Shown here in pieces: positions 55,716 to 64,000 of a DNA stretch of 64,000 bases. The notes beneath the pieces are model-generated. The model saw only the letters and a list, made by a program, of their open reading frames with translations. It did not search any database and was not told the origin of the DNA. The position numbers were made by a program, and so were the translations under genes. The DNA lies in assembly GCF_002970975.1 (NCBI RefSeq), contig NZ_PNFA01000006.1, positions 212,773-276,772 on the forward strand, in the 5' to 3' direction. The stretch comes from Microbacterium halophytorum (GTDB taxonomy: Bacteria > Actinomycetota > Actinomycetes > Actinomycetales > Microbacteriaceae). Numbering within the stretch: the stretch's first letter is position 1; each line of letters opens with the position of its first letter.

Positions 55716-58055
55716 ATGGCACAGATCACCGGTCTGTCCGCCGGCGCGCCTCGCGCGCGCCCCGGCGCGATGCCTCCCGATTCTTCTCTCGACGAAGCGC
55801 CCGGGGTCGGTTCGAGTCTCACCATGGCTATGCGCCGTGCTCAGCTCGCCGGCATCTTCTTGCTTCAGCTCGTGCTGCTGCTCGCCTCCTGTGCCTCCGC
55901 GCTCATCGTTCCCACGGCCACAGTATTCGTGGTCGCTGCGATCGTCCTGGCTGCGGGTCTCAGCGTTGCGCTCCTGCGCGTGCACGTGTTGGCGCTGATC
56001 GTTGTCCACTACGCGGCGCTGGGCTTCTACTGCGTTGCGGCGGCGACGCCCGATGATGCGCTCGTCGAGGCGCTGGTCCCGTTGACAGCCTTCACGATCA
56101 TCCTCCCGATCATGCTCCTTCCCGGGGTGTTGCCGATCGCCGTATCCTGCTCGCTCACCCTGGCGTACGCGGCTCTGCTCGCGATCGCACATCCGGAATG
56201 GGATCGTGCGGTCGTGAGCAACTCGCTCGCGACGAGCGGAGTTCTCGTCGTCAACGCCGCGGTCTTCATCTATGCCCTGCGCAGGATCGCGCGTTCGTTC
56301 GACCGGCGGAAGGTGATCGCCACGGCAGAGGAAGCACGTGCGGTGCGCAGACGGGCCGCGAAGGATGCGACGGCCGAGTACGTGAGGGTGCTCCACGACA
56401 CGATCGTGAATACGTTCGGCGCACTGGCGCGAGGCGGGGACCACGGCCCGACTCCCGCGGACGCCAGGGCACGGTGCCGCCGAGACCTCGAGCGCATTCG
56501 TGACTTCCAACGGCGTACGGCAGCGGGCCGAACCTCTCGGGTCAGCCTGACAGACATCGAGCGCGTGGGCCTGCCCGTGAGGTGGAAAGGGATCGTCGGG
56601 GATGACCTGCGCCGGTTCCAGGCGCTGCTTCCGGTGCCGGTCCTCGAGGCGCTCTACGGATGCGCCTCGGAGGTTGCTCTCAACGCAGTCAAGCACTCCG
56701 GGGCCGATCACATCGTCATCGACACCCGCTACGTCGATGACGTGCTCCAGGTGGAGATCTCCGACGATGGCAGTGGTTTCGACCGGAACCGCGTGACGCA
56801 GCGCGGGGTCGCGGAATCCCTCTTCGCTCGAGGCGAGGCCCACGGCATCGCCGTCGCGCTCGAGACGGAGGTCGGTTCGGGAACCACGGTCCGACTCTCC
56901 TACCCGCTCAGCACGGGGGCCGGGGATACGGGCACGGAGGGAGCGGCCAGAAGGGCTCGACCCTTGCGCCGCTTCACACGGGAGGTGACGATCGCCTGGG
57001 CGCTGCACGTGAGCGCGATCAGCGCGTCGCTGGAAGTCCTGGGCCCTCGCGGCGGCGACCCTTCGGCATACGCGACGATCGGTGCACTCCTGCTCTTCAC
57101 TGGCGTGGTCTGGCTCACGACTCGAGACGACCGCTGCTTGCCGAAGTGGCTTGTCGGGCTCGCGATCGTCGCTGTTCCTGCGCTGAACTGGGCAGCGCTC
57201 GTCTCCATCGGTGAGGGGTATGACGCACCCTACTTCTTCCAGTCCCTCTCGCTCACCGTGCTGCCCGTCCTGCTTCATGCATCGAGCCGGACGATCGCGC
57301 CGTTCCTCGTCGCCGCCGCGCTGCAGGGCGTCAGCATGGTGCCTCTGGGGCTGGTTGTTCTCACAGGTGAGGACCCCGATCAGCTGTCACGCGCTCTTCT
57401 GCTCGAAGCCCCCGCCGCGGGTCTGCTCGCTATGTGGTGGCTCGTGTTCCGGAAGTTCCGGTCTCTCGAGGCAGAGGCAGACGTGTCAGAGCGGCGCATG
57501 GAGCGGGCGATGCGAGATTCAGCTGCGCATACGGCGGCGATCGAAGTCCAAATGCGCTGGAACGCATCCGGATTGCAGGGCTCCTTCCGTCTGTTGCGTG
57601 ACATCGCGGACGGGACGGTTCAACCGGATGACCTGGAGGTGCGACGTCGCTGCGGCGATGAAGAGGCGTTCCTTCGTCAGGTCAGCGCGCTGTCACAGGC
57701 AACGGCGCTGATGGGACGCTGGTTCGCATTGGCCCTGGCCGAAGCGCGGAGGAAGCAGATCCGCCTCGAGCTGCATGCCGAACGGGCAGAGGTCGAGGAC
57801 CCTGCCGATGCCGACGCGCTGGGACACCTCATCCTCGACTGCATCGATGCCAGCGCCGAGGACAGCACGGTGAACGTGACGCTCCTGAAGCGCGACGACG
57901 TCGTGCGCATGCTCATCGTCGGGAATCGCGACGGTGAGCTCGCCGCTCGCGCGAAAGACCATGTGCAGGACAGGCTGTGCGTCGTGACGGAGACGCTTCG
58001 CGACCGAGTTCTGGTCGATGTGACGCTGAGCGGAGCCGTGGCAGTCCTGAACTGA
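55716..58055 (+). CDS. Double-module histidine kinase-like membrane protein
   Basis: A protein of 779 residues. Half one has about six hydrophobic segments (residues 42-190), then a HisKA_3-like dimerisation motif with His227-Asp228 (YVRVLHDTIVNTFGALA) and a Bergerat ATPase domain with N-box EVALNAVKHS, G1 DDGSGFD (350-356) and VGSGTTVRLSYP. Half two (from about 422) has another membrane bundle, a helical linker (from about 589) and an ATPase-like remnant with no DGxG motif and no phosphorylatable H-D motif. ATG 55716 follows AAAGGA. It is the likely partner of the response regulator at 50732. A second, silent half may sense or dimerise; two genes fused by duplication is the simplest origin. 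Confidence 0.8.
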   Translation: MAQITGLSAGAPRARPGAMPPDSSLDEAPGVGSSLTMAMRRAQLAGIFLLQLVLLLASCASALIVPTATVFVVAAIVLAAGLSVALLRVHVLALIVVHYAALGFYCVAAATPDDALVEALVPLTAFTIILPIMLLPGVLPIAVSCSLTLAYAALLAIAHPEWDRAVVSNSLATSGVLVVNAAVFIYALRRIARSFDRRKVIATAEEARAVRRRAAKDATAEYVRVLHDTIVNTFGALARGGDHGPTPADARARCRRDLERIRDFQRRTAAGRTSRVSLTDIERVGLPVRWKGIVGDDLRRFQALLPVPVLEALYGCASEVALNAVKHSGADHIVIDTRYVDDVLQVEISDDGSGFDRNRVTQRGVAESLFARGEAHGIAVALETEVGSGTTVRLSYPLSTGAGDTGTEGAARRARPLRRFTREVTIAWALHVSAISASLEVLGPRGGDPSAYATIGALLLFTGVVWLTTRDDRCLPKWLVGLAIVAVPALNWAALVSIGEGYDAPYFFQSLSLTVLPVLLHASSRTIAPFLVAAALQGVSMVPLGLVVLTGEDPDQLSRALLLEAPAAGLLAMWWLVFRKFRSLEAEADVSERRMERAMRDSAAHTAAIEVQMRWNASGLQGSFRLLRDIADGTVQPDDLEVRRRCGDEEAFLRQVSALSQATALMGRWFALALAEARRKQIRLELHAERAEVEDPADADALGHLILDCIDASAEDSTVNVTLLKRDDVVRMLIVGNRDGELAARAKDHVQDRLCVVTETLRDRVLVDVTLSGAVAVLN

Positions 58056-58090
58056 CGCGCGCCACCGTCACCGGTATCGCGCCGACGCAA

Positions 58091-58128
58091 CGAGGGCCTG
58101 GCTTCCCATTGGGGAAGCCAGGCCCTCG
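58091..58128. terminator. Bidirectional terminator between kinase gene and glnA1
   Basis: Perfect 17-base arms (58091-58107, 58112-58128) around an ATTG loop between convergent genes. Confidence 0.8.
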
Positions 58129-58146
58129 TGAAGGGTCAGCCGGAGC

Positions 58147-59571
58147 TCAGACGCCGAAGTAGAGCTCGTACTCGTAGGGGTGCGGGCGCTGCGCCATCGG
58201 GAGCACCTCGTTCTCCATCTTGTACTCGATCCAGGTCTGGATGAGCTCTTCGGTGAACACGCCGCCCTCGAGGAGGAACGCGTGGTCCTCCTGCAGGGCC
58301 TCGAGCACCGCAGTGAGCGTCGTCGGGACCTGGGGGATGCTCTTGGCCTCCTCCGGGGGGAGCTCGTAGAGGTCCTTGTCGATCGGCTCGTGCGGCTCGA
58401 TGCGGTTCTTGATGCCGTCGATGCCGGCCATCAGCTGGGCCGCGAACGCGAAGTACGGGTTGCCGGACGCGTCGGGGGCGCGGAACTCGATGCGCTTGGC
58501 CTTCGGGTTCGAGCCGGTGATCGGGATGCGCACGGCCGCCGAGCGGTTGCCCGCCGAGTACACCAGGTTGATCGGGGCCTCGAAGTGCTTCACCAGGCGG
58601 TGGTACGAGTTGATCGTCGGGTTGGTGAACGCCAGCAGCGCCGGGGCGTGCTTCAGGATGCCGCCGATGTACCAGCGGGCGATGTCGGAGAGCTGCGCGT
58701 AGCCCTGCTCGTCGTAGAACAGCGGCGAGCCGTCCTTCCAGAGCGACTGGTGCGTGTGCATGCCCGAGCCGTTGTCGCCGAACAGGGGCTTCGGCATGAA
58801 CGTCGCCGTCTTGCCCCACTCGTCGGCGGTGTTCTTCACGATGTACTTGAACTTGAGCACGTCGTCGGCGGCGTGCACCATCGTGTCGAACTTGTAGTTG
58901 ATCTCGGCCTGGCCGGCGCCGCCGACCTCGTGGTGCGCGCGCTCGAGCTCGAGGCCCGCGTCGATCAGGCGCAGCGAGATGTCGTCGCGCAGATCGGCCT
59001 GCTTGTCGACGGGCGAGACAGGGAAGTAGCCGCCCTTGTACGGGGTCTTGTTGGCGAGGTTGCCGCCCTCTTCCTCGCGGCCGGTGTTCCACGCGGCCTC
59101 CTCGGAGTCGACGGCGTAGAAGCTGCGACCCTGCGAGACCTCGTAGCGCACGTCGTCGAAGATGTAGAACTCGGCCTCGGGCGCGAAGAACGCGGTGTCG
59201 GCGATGCCCGTCGAGGCGAGGTACTTCTCGGCCTTCTTGGCGACCTGGCGCGGGTCCTTCGAGTAGACCTCGCCGTTGCGCGGGTTGTAGATGTCGAAGA
59301 CCATCACGAGCGTCTTGTTCTCGCGGAACGGGTCGAGGTAGGCGGTCGTGACATCCGGGATCAGCTGGAGGTCGCTCTCGTCGATGGTGGCGAAGCCGCG
59401 GATCGACGATCCGTCGAACATCTGGCCCGTCGTGAAGAAGTCTTCGTCGACCGTCGACGCGGGGATGTTGAAGTGCTGCTGCACACCGGGGAGGTCCGTG
59501 AAACGGATGTCGAGGAACTTGACGTCCTCGTCCTTGATGTACTTCAGCACCTCGGAGGAATCGTTGAACAT
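58147..59571 (-). CDS. glnA1: Glutamine synthetase type I (GlnA1)
   Basis: A protein of 474 residues, GSI-beta length. It has the motifs [31 protein letters not shown] and [11 protein letters not shown], and the adenylylation loop [10 protein letters not shown] with Tyr402 (codon 58366-58368), the target of GlnE. It assimilates ammonium into glutamine. The ATG at 59571 gives [19 protein letters not shown], the usual actinobacterial start. A good promoter and a GlnR-type box lie upstream. Confidence 0.97.
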   Translation of the reverse strand: MFNDSSEVLKYIKDEDVKFLDIRFTDLPGVQQHFNIPASTVDEDFFTTGQMFDGSSIRGFATIDESDLQLIPDVTTAYLDPFRENKTLVMVFDIYNPRNGEVYSKDPRQVAKKAEKYLASTGIADTAFFAPEAEFYIFDDVRYEVSQGRSFYAVDSEEAAWNTGREEEGGNLANKTPYKGGYFPVSPVDKQADLRDDISLRLIDAGLELERAHHEVGGAGQAEINYKFDTMVHAADDVLKFKYIVKNTADEWGKTATFMPKPLFGDNGSGMHTHQSLWKDGSPLFYDEQGYAQLSDIARWYIGGILKHAPALLAFTNPTINSYHRLVKHFEAPINLVYSAGNRSAAVRIPITGSNPKAKRIEFRAPDASGNPYFAFAAQLMAGIDGIKNRIEPHEPIDKDLYELPPEEAKSIPQVPTTLTAVLEALQEDHAFLLEGGVFTEELIQTWIEYKMENEVLPMAQRPHPYEYELYFGV

Positions 59572-59624
59572 TGGGGCTCCAGAATCGCCGATCTCATGTG
59601 GCCGCCGCTTCGGGCGACAGTTAG

Positions 59625-59653
59625 AACCTACCCACGCGAGGTTGCTCTGTCAT
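59625..59653 (-). promoter_or_regulatory. Predicted glnA1 promoter
   Basis: On the minus strand, ATGACA (59653-59648) and TAGGTT (59630-59625) are spaced by 17 bases. The leader would be about 45-50 bases. Confidence 0.55.
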
Positions 59654-59662
59654 ATCCCTGAT

Positions 59663-59678
59663 GTTTCAGGCATGTTAC
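59663..59678 (-). promoter_or_regulatory. GlnR-type box upstream of glnA1
   Basis: On the minus strand GTAAC-N6-GAAAC, nine bases upstream of the -35 element, a usual place for an activator. It also lies 14 bases before the -10 box of the divergent RDD gene. Confidence 0.55.
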
Positions 59679-59692
59679 GAGCGGGGCCTGCG

Positions 59693-59698
59693 TAGGCT
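59693..59698 (+). promoter_or_regulatory. Predicted -10 box of the RDD gene, leaderless type
   Basis: TAGGCT ends six bases before the GTG at 59705, and no ribosome binding site is present. Confidence 0.45.
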
Positions 59699-59704
59699 AT
59701 CGGG

Positions 59705-60109
59705 GTGAGTGAAGCCACCGCCGATCAGGACTACCCCGGCCAGCGACTCGGCCTGCCGCCGCAGGGCTCGTCCGGGAGCATCGCGACCTTCGGGCGCCGC
59801 ATCGCCGCCCTCGTGATCGACCTCGCCTGCGCGGCGCTGATCGGGCTGGCGTTCTTCGACTACTCGCCGTGGGCGACGAACCTGGTCTTCGCCGCCGTGC
59901 AGATCGTGTTCATCCCGACGCTCGGCGGCAGCCCGGGGCACCGCATCATGGGCCTGTACCTCGTGCGTGTGTCGGGCGGTTGGGTCGGGGTCTGGCGCCC
60001 GATCATCCGGACCGCGCTGCTGTTCCTCGTCATCCCTGCCGTCGTCGCCGACGACGACCACCGCGGCCTGCACGACAAGGCCGCCGGCACGATGCTCCTG
60101 CGGCGCTGA
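59705..60109 (+). CDS. RDD family membrane protein
   Basis: A protein of 134 residues with the RDD pattern: FGRRIAALVIDLACAALIGL (the Arg and Asp of the name), a second hydrophobic segment, GSPGHRIMGLYLVRV and the terminal HDKAAGTMLLRR. Function of small RDD proteins is unclear; some affect ion transport. GTG 59705 follows a -10 box at six bases. It sits beside glnA1, a common actinobacterial arrangement. Confidence 0.85.
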   Translation: MSEATADQDYPGQRLGLPPQGSSGSIATFGRRIAALVIDLACAALIGLAFFDYSPWATNLVFAAVQIVFIPTLGGSPGHRIMGLYLVRVSGGWVGVWRPIIRTALLFLVIPAVVADDDHRGLHDKAAGTMLLRR

Positions 60110-60121
60110 CGCCGCGCGAAC

Positions 60122-60162
60122 GACGAGGGCCTCCGGATGATCATCATCCGGAGGCCCTCGTC
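60122..60162. terminator. Bidirectional terminator between RDD and DUF4191 genes
   Basis: Inverted repeat 60122-60141 and 60143-60162; in RNA the loop is formed by the central TGATCATCA. The outer arms GACGAGGGCC/GGCCCTCGTC resemble those at 58091 and 62738. Confidence 0.75.
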
Positions 60163-60171
60163 ACGGAACGC

Positions 60172-60879
60172 TCAGCGCGGGCGGGGGGCCCTGGCCTTCA
60201 TGGGGTCGATGCCCTTGGGGATCGGGAGCGAGCTGAGCGACTGCGAGAGCGACTCGAGGCGCGAGATCACGGCGCCCATGGTCGCCTTGTCGATCGTCTT
60301 CGGCAGGGCCTTGATGGTCTTCGCGAGGTGCTTGATCTCGACCTCGTCCTCACCGTGGCCGACGTAGAACGTGTGCACGGGCACGCCGGCGGCGGCGCGC
60401 TTGGCCTTCATGTTCTCGTCGCGCATCAGCTTCTTGAGGCGACCGCGCTGGCCCTCGCCGACGAGCACGATCCCTCCGCGGCCGACCGCGCGGTACACGG
60501 CCTCCTGAGTCTTGGGGTTGACGCCGACGGGCATCTCGTCGCCGCGCCACTTGCGGCCGAGCATGTTCGAGACCACGTGGCCCGCCGCGCCGGGGTTGCC
60601 GTCGAGGCGCCGGTACATCACGACGGTCGCGAGGCGGTTCATCATCAGCATCGCGGCGATCATGCCGAGCATGAGGCCGAAGATCGGCCACAGCACGAAA
60701 CCGAGGATCGTGGGCTGGAACAGGAGCGCCAGCAGCACGCCGATGGCGATGCCCAGCACGAGGATGCCGACCAGGCCGTAGGGCAGCCAGGGGTAGTCCT
60801 TCTTGGTGAAGGAGATGAGGTCCTTGATCTGCGAGAAGAAGTTCGGGCGCTTCTCCGGTTTGCTGCCGCGTTCTGCCAT
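60172..60879 (-). CDS. DUF4191 family membrane protein
   Basis: A protein of 235 residues with two hydrophobic segments near the N-terminus (YGLVGILVLGIAIGVLLALL and a second ending in GLMLGMIAAMLMM), then a soluble domain with ATVVMYRRLDGNPGAAGHVV and GRGGIVLVGEG. This is the DUF4191 pattern, found in actinobacteria next to glnA1 and lipoyl-enzyme genes; its function is unknown. ATG 60879 gives a short charged N-terminus MAERGSKPEKRPNF before the first helix. It is convergent with the RDD gene. Confidence 0.85.
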   Translation of the reverse strand: MAERGSKPEKRPNFFSQIKDLISFTKKDYPWLPYGLVGILVLGIAIGVLLALLFQPTILGFVLWPIFGLMLGMIAAMLMMNRLATVVMYRRLDGNPGAAGHVVSNMLGRKWRGDEMPVGVNPKTQEAVYRAVGRGGIVLVGEGQRGRLKKLMRDENMKAKRAAAGVPVHTFYVGHGEDEVEIKHLAKTIKALPKTIDKATMGAVISRLESLSQSLSSLPIPKGIDPMKARAPRPR

Positions 60880-60989
60880 GCCCCCAGTTTACGTGGCTTC
60901 CCTCACAGGTGCCGCACACGCGGGCGCCGCCTCCACAGGCGCTCCGCCGCACTTGTGCCATCGGGGCCGTCCCGCGTTCCGTGGTCGAT

Positions 60990-62639
60990 ATGGACGAGTT
61001 CGACGACATCATCGCGGGGCGGGGCGCGGCGCCGGAACCGCTGACGGACGCGTACCGGGTGATCCGCCCGCTCGGCGGGGCGGAGCACCCCGTGACCGCC
61101 GTGCTCGCCCATGGCCCCGATGGCCCGGTCGCTCTGGCGGATGTGCGCGACCTCACCGGCTGGCCGGGGTGCGGCCTGCGCGGCCAGCACGTGCTTGCGC
61201 CCATCGATGTCGCGCGCACCGCGGGCGGTCATGCTCTCGTGCTGGCGTGGTGCCGCCATCGCATCACGACCCCATGGGCGGCAGGGAGCCTCTCGGGCGG
61301 ACAGGCCGTGACGTTGGCGGTCAGCATGATGCGGGGTGCGCTCGAGGCACGTGCGAGGGAGCGCGGCGTCTCGGAGGGCCCGCCGGGTACGTGGTGGGCC
61401 GACGACGACGGGCGCCCGCTGTTCGCGGCGACGGCCCCGGGAGCCGCCGTCGGTGACGGCTCCCGGCCCGCAGGTCCGCGGGCGGACGACGCCGGGCGAG
61501 GGGGTCGCCGCGGGTCGAGGGGTTCGTCGAGCGGGACGGCGGGGGAGACGGCGGCGCTCGGCGCCGCGGCCGTGCTCGCGGTCGTCGCCGACGGCATGGC
61601 GGACAGGGTGGTGCGCCGCCTGCTCGAACGCGCGGTCGCGCTGCTCGGCGATCCTGCGGAGCTCCCGCGCGGAATCGACGAGATCGAGGCCGAGCTCTTC
61701 GAGGCCTGTGCGCCGCAGCCGCTCGACTTCACCGACCCGGACGGCTCGGAACCCGATGACGCCCGACCGCCGGCGCGCGTCGGGCGTCGCTTCGCTCCCG
61801 CTGGTGGCCGTGCGCCCGGCGGCGCCGCCCGCGGGGGCGGCCCGGCGCGGACGGTGCGGCGCGCAGCTCGGCCGAGGGGCCGTGCCGAAGGTCGCGGCCC
61901 CGGGAGGGACAGCGCCGCCGGCGCGCGTGCGTCGGCGGGCGGGAGTATCGGCGCCGCGGCGAAGACCGCGCGGCGGGCAGCACGAGCCGTGGCGAGCCGT
62001 GCGGGTGCGGGGCTGAGCGGCCGCCGCGCGGCGTACGCGCTCGGCGGGGCCGCGGCGGCCGGGGTGCTGATCGTCGGGCTGCTGTGGCCGAGCGGCGAGC
62101 CGCGCGCACAGGCGGACGAGGCCGGATCGGTCGGGAGCAGCGAGGCCGGTCACGCCGACGGGGCCGATGGTGAGCGCGCTGATGCGGGTGGGGGCGCGGT
62201 CGCGGCGGATACCGGTGGCGAGGAGAACGACGGACGGCGAATCGGGAGCGACGGGTCACGGGGCCCCGACGGCGGCGCCCCGAACGCGCCCGACGATGCC
62301 GCGGGCGGAGCCGAGGAGGAGCCCGCCGCCGACGACGCGCCCGGCTCCGACGCGGGCATCGAGGTCGAGGTCTCGGCGGATCCCGTCGAATCGGCCGCGC
62401 GGCTGATCGGGCGCGCGGCCGAATGCGGCGACGCCTGCGACGGCGTATTCGCCGCCGGGGCCGGCGCGGGGCCGGAGTCGGCGCCGTGGCCCGAGCTCGC
62501 AGGCGAGGGGGTCGCGCTCGTCGACGACTACGGCGGCGTCACCCTGGTCAAGGCGGGCACGGGCGGGGGCGCGCACTACCTCAGCCTCGTGCTCTCCGAC
62601 GGGCGCTGGCTGCTGCGCGACGCGTACCCAGCGGGTTGA
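60990..62639 (+). CDS. Pseudokinase-like single-pass membrane protein
   Basis: A protein of 549 residues. The first ~150 look like a degenerate protein kinase: YRVIRPLGGAEHPVTAVLA (glycine-loop-like), HVLAPIDVARTAGGHALVLA (hinge-like) and GPPGTWWADDDGRPLF, which parallels the strand after the catalytic loop, but HRD and DFG are missing. A long Arg/Gly/Ala-rich linker, a membrane helix (about 345-366, YALGGAAAAGVLIVGLLW), an acidic Gly-rich extracellular linker and a small C-terminal domain (AECGDACDG... SDGRWLLRDAYPAG) follow. ATG 60990 is chosen; GTG 60981 is possible, and neither has a clear ribosome binding site. No family name was recognised, and the kinase comparison is inference. Confidence 0.6.
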   Translation: MDEFDDIIAGRGAAPEPLTDAYRVIRPLGGAEHPVTAVLAHGPDGPVALADVRDLTGWPGCGLRGQHVLAPIDVARTAGGHALVLAWCRHRITTPWAAGSLSGGQAVTLAVSMMRGALEARARERGVSEGPPGTWWADDDGRPLFAATAPGAAVGDGSRPAGPRADDAGRGGRRGSRGSSSGTAGETAALGAAAVLAVVADGMADRVVRRLLERAVALLGDPAELPRGIDEIEAELFEACAPQPLDFTDPDGSEPDDARPPARVGRRFAPAGGRAPGGAARGGGPARTVRRAARPRGRAEGRGPGRDSAAGARASAGGSIGAAAKTARRAARAVASRAGAGLSGRRAAYALGGAAAAGVLIVGLLWPSGEPRAQADEAGSVGSSEAGHADGADGERADAGGGAVAADTGGEENDGRRIGSDGSRGPDGGAPNAPDDAAGGAEEEPAADDAPGSDAGIEVEVSADPVESAARLIGRAAECGDACDGVFAAGAGAGPESAPWPELAGEGVALVDDYGGVTLVKAGTGGGAHYLSLVLSDGRWLLRDAYPAG

Positions 62640-62737
62640 TGCACGCACGGTCGGGCGGCGCGTCGCGACCGGGAAGCGGCCGCGTCCGTCGCCGTGCGGC
62701 GCGAGCACCGCTGGCCGGAGCGGGCCGCGAACACAGA

Positions 62738-62780
62738 CGACGAGGGCGGGAGGGGCTCCTGCCCCCTCCCGCCCTCGTCG
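62738..62780. terminator. Bidirectional terminator before the E2 gene end
   Basis: Perfect 18-base arms (62738-62755 and 62763-62780) with a seven-base loop between convergent genes. The outer arm again reads GACGAGGGC. Confidence 0.8.
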
Positions 62781-62793
62781 GTGATCCGTGCGA

Positions 62794-64000
62794 TCAGATG
62801 CCGAGATCGCCGCGGAAGTCGGCGGCCTCGAGGCGCGCCTTCATCGCGGAGAGGAAGCGTGCGGCATCCGCGCCGTCGATTGTGCGGTGGTCGTACGACA
62901 GCGCGAGGTAGACGTACGAGCGGATGCCGATGGCCTCACCCGCGTCGGTCTTCACGACGCCGGGGCGCTTGTACACGACGCCCGTGCCGAGGATGGCCGA
63001 CTGCGGCAGGAACACGACGGGGGTGTCGAACAGCGCGCCGCGCGAACCGGTATTGGTCAGCGTGAACGTACCGCCGGCGAGCTCGTCGGGCTTCAGCTTG
63101 TTGTCGCGCGTGCGGGCGGCCAGGTCGGCGATGTCCGCCGCGATCTGGGAGATGTTCTTGTCGCCGGCGTCGCGGATGACCGGCGTGAGCAGACCGCGCT
63201 CGGTGTCGACCGCGAACGAGATGTTCTCCTGCGCCGGGTACACGATGTTCTCGCCGTCGAGCGTCGAGTTGATGATCGGGTACGCCTTGAGCGCCTCGAC
63301 CGCCGCGAGGGCGAAGAACGGCATGAACGAGAGCTTGTTGCCGGTCTTGGCGAGGAACTCGTCCTTCGTCGCGGTGCGCAGCGCGGCGACCGCCGTCACG
63401 TCGACCTCGACGACCGTCGTCAGCTGTGCCGTCGACGTCATGGACTCGACCGCGCGCTTCGCGAGCACCTTGCGCAGGCGGCTCATCGGCTGCGTCGTTC
63501 CGCGCAGCGGCGACGTCTCGAGCTTCGGGGCGGCAGAGGCAGCGGCGGGAGCCGGAGCTGCCGCCGGGGCCGGAGCGGACGCCGCGTTCAGCACGTCCTC
63601 CTTGCGGATGCGGCCGCCGACGCCGGAGCCGGCGACCGTCGCCAGGTCGACGCCGTGCTGGGCCGCCAGGCGGCGCACGAGCGGCGTGACGTAGACCCTG
63701 TCGTTCGACGCAGGAGCGGCGGGAACCGGAGCCGGAGCCGCGGCGGCCGGCGCGGCAGCGGGCGCCTTGGCAGCGGGGGCCGGGGCCTCGGCGGCGGGCG
63801 CGGCCGGAGCCGGTGCGGCGGGTGCCGCTGCCGGGGCCGCGGGAGCGGCGGCCGGGGCCGCGGGAGCGGCGGGCGCTGCGGCGCCGGAGCCGACGCGGGC
63901 GAGCACTGCGCCGACCTCGACGGTGTCGTCTTCGGCGGCGAGCAGTTCGAGCACGGTGCCGGCGACGGGCGAGGGGACCTCGGTGTCGACCTTGTCGGTG
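62794..64000 (-). CDS. 2-oxo acid dehydrogenase E2 acyltransferase, N-terminus outside the window
   Basis: The frame runs off the right edge, so the start is missing. The first visible residues, [18 protein letters not shown], are the lipoyl-domain motif with the lipoylated lysine. A long Ala/Pro linker follows, then the peripheral subunit-binding domain ([20 protein letters not shown] and GRIRKEDVL) and the catalytic domain ending with [15 protein letters not shown], where the HxxxDG motif carries the catalytic His and Asp. It may serve pyruvate, 2-oxoglutarate or branched-chain complexes; a sucB/dlaT-type assignment is likely, but the sequence seen does not decide. Confidence 0.92.
   Translation of the reverse strand, partial: TDKVDTEVPSPVAGTVLELLAAEDDTVEVGAVLARVGSGAAAPAAPAAPAAAPAAPAAAPAAPAPAAPAAEAPAPAAKAPAAAPAAAAPAPVPAAPASNDRVYVTPLVRRLAAQHGVDLATVAGSGVGGRIRKEDVLNAASAPAPAAAPAPAAASAAPKLETSPLRGTTQPMSRLRKVLAKRAVESMTSTAQLTTVVEVDVTAVAALRTATKDEFLAKTGNKLSFMPFFALAAVEALKAYPIINSTLDGENIVYPAQENISFAVDTERGLLTPVIRDAGDKNISQIAADIADLAARTRDNKLKPDELAGGTFTLTNTGSRGALFDTPVVFLPQSAILGTGVVYKRPGVVKTDAGEAIGIRSYVYLALSYDHRTIDGADAARFLSAMKARLEAADFRGDLGI

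Noticed and set aside
63700..63900. GC-rich DNA repeat in the E2 gene as a possible mobile or tandem element
   Set aside because: It encodes the flexible Ala/Pro linker usual between lipoyl and subunit-binding domains.

Overview
The window comes from a high-GC actinobacterium, most likely a Microbacteriaceae member (Microbacterium-like). The grounds are very strong GC bias at third codon positions, actinobacterial gene order (holA, rpsT divergent from lepA, hemW-hrcA-dnaJ-rsmE-lnt, glnA2-glnE, glnA1 beside DUF4191 and RDD genes), lipoproteins with short lipoboxes, and many TAnnnT -10 boxes placed 6-9 bases before start codons. No tRNA, rRNA, CRISPR array, insertion sequence or phage gene was recognised.

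Layout. 1-2.5 kb: end of comEC, then holA. 2.6-14.9 kb: a plant-polysaccharide locus with a LacI regulator, a sugar ABC importer (binding protein and two permeases, no ATPase), a GH127 beta-L-arabinofuranosidase, a GH31 alpha-glycosidase and a large secreted clan GH-A hydrolase with carbohydrate-binding modules. Four GAACCGGTTC palindromes tie it into one LacI regulon. 15-28.7 kb: housekeeping genes rpsT, lepA, a DUF1990 gene, hemW, hrcA (with a CIRCE-like operator), dnaJ, rsmE, lnt, a small SPOR-like protein, glnA2 and glnE. 28.9-35 kb: a small membrane protein and an oligopeptide ABC importer.

35.0-49.4 kb is the most interesting metabolic region. Seven tightly packed minus-strand genes match, enzyme by enzyme, the D-apiose/D-apionate catabolic route through L-erythrulose: ApnL-like lactonase, an SDR, ApnO-like oxidoisomerase, OiaC-like decarboxylase, LerI-like and DerI-like isomerases and a LerK-like DhaKL kinase. 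A divergent FadR-type GntR regulator, a DUF2291 protein, a ribose-type ABC importer and a secreted nucleoside-hydrolase-like DUF1593 protein follow on the plus strand. The same 13-base word, TGGTCAACCGGTT, occurs three times at the divergent and importer promoters. The pathway assignment rests on family membership and co-location and has not been tested.

49.5-58 kb: two NUDIX genes, a 67-bp tandem duplication, then a response regulator, a 1241-residue sortase-anchored surface protein (vWA domain plus eight repeats) and an unusual 779-residue histidine kinase-like protein with two membrane/kinase halves, the second degenerate. 58.1-64 kb: glnA1, an RDD protein, a DUF4191 protein, a pseudokinase-like membrane protein and the start-truncated E2 acyltransferase gene.

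Nitrogen control: GTnAC-N6-GAAAC boxes, resembling half of the actinobacterial GlnR site, lie upstream of glnA1, glnA2-glnE and the oligopeptide-binding protein gene, the last two at exactly the same distance from a -10 box. Positions and motifs were read by eye; no database search or folding calculation was possible.
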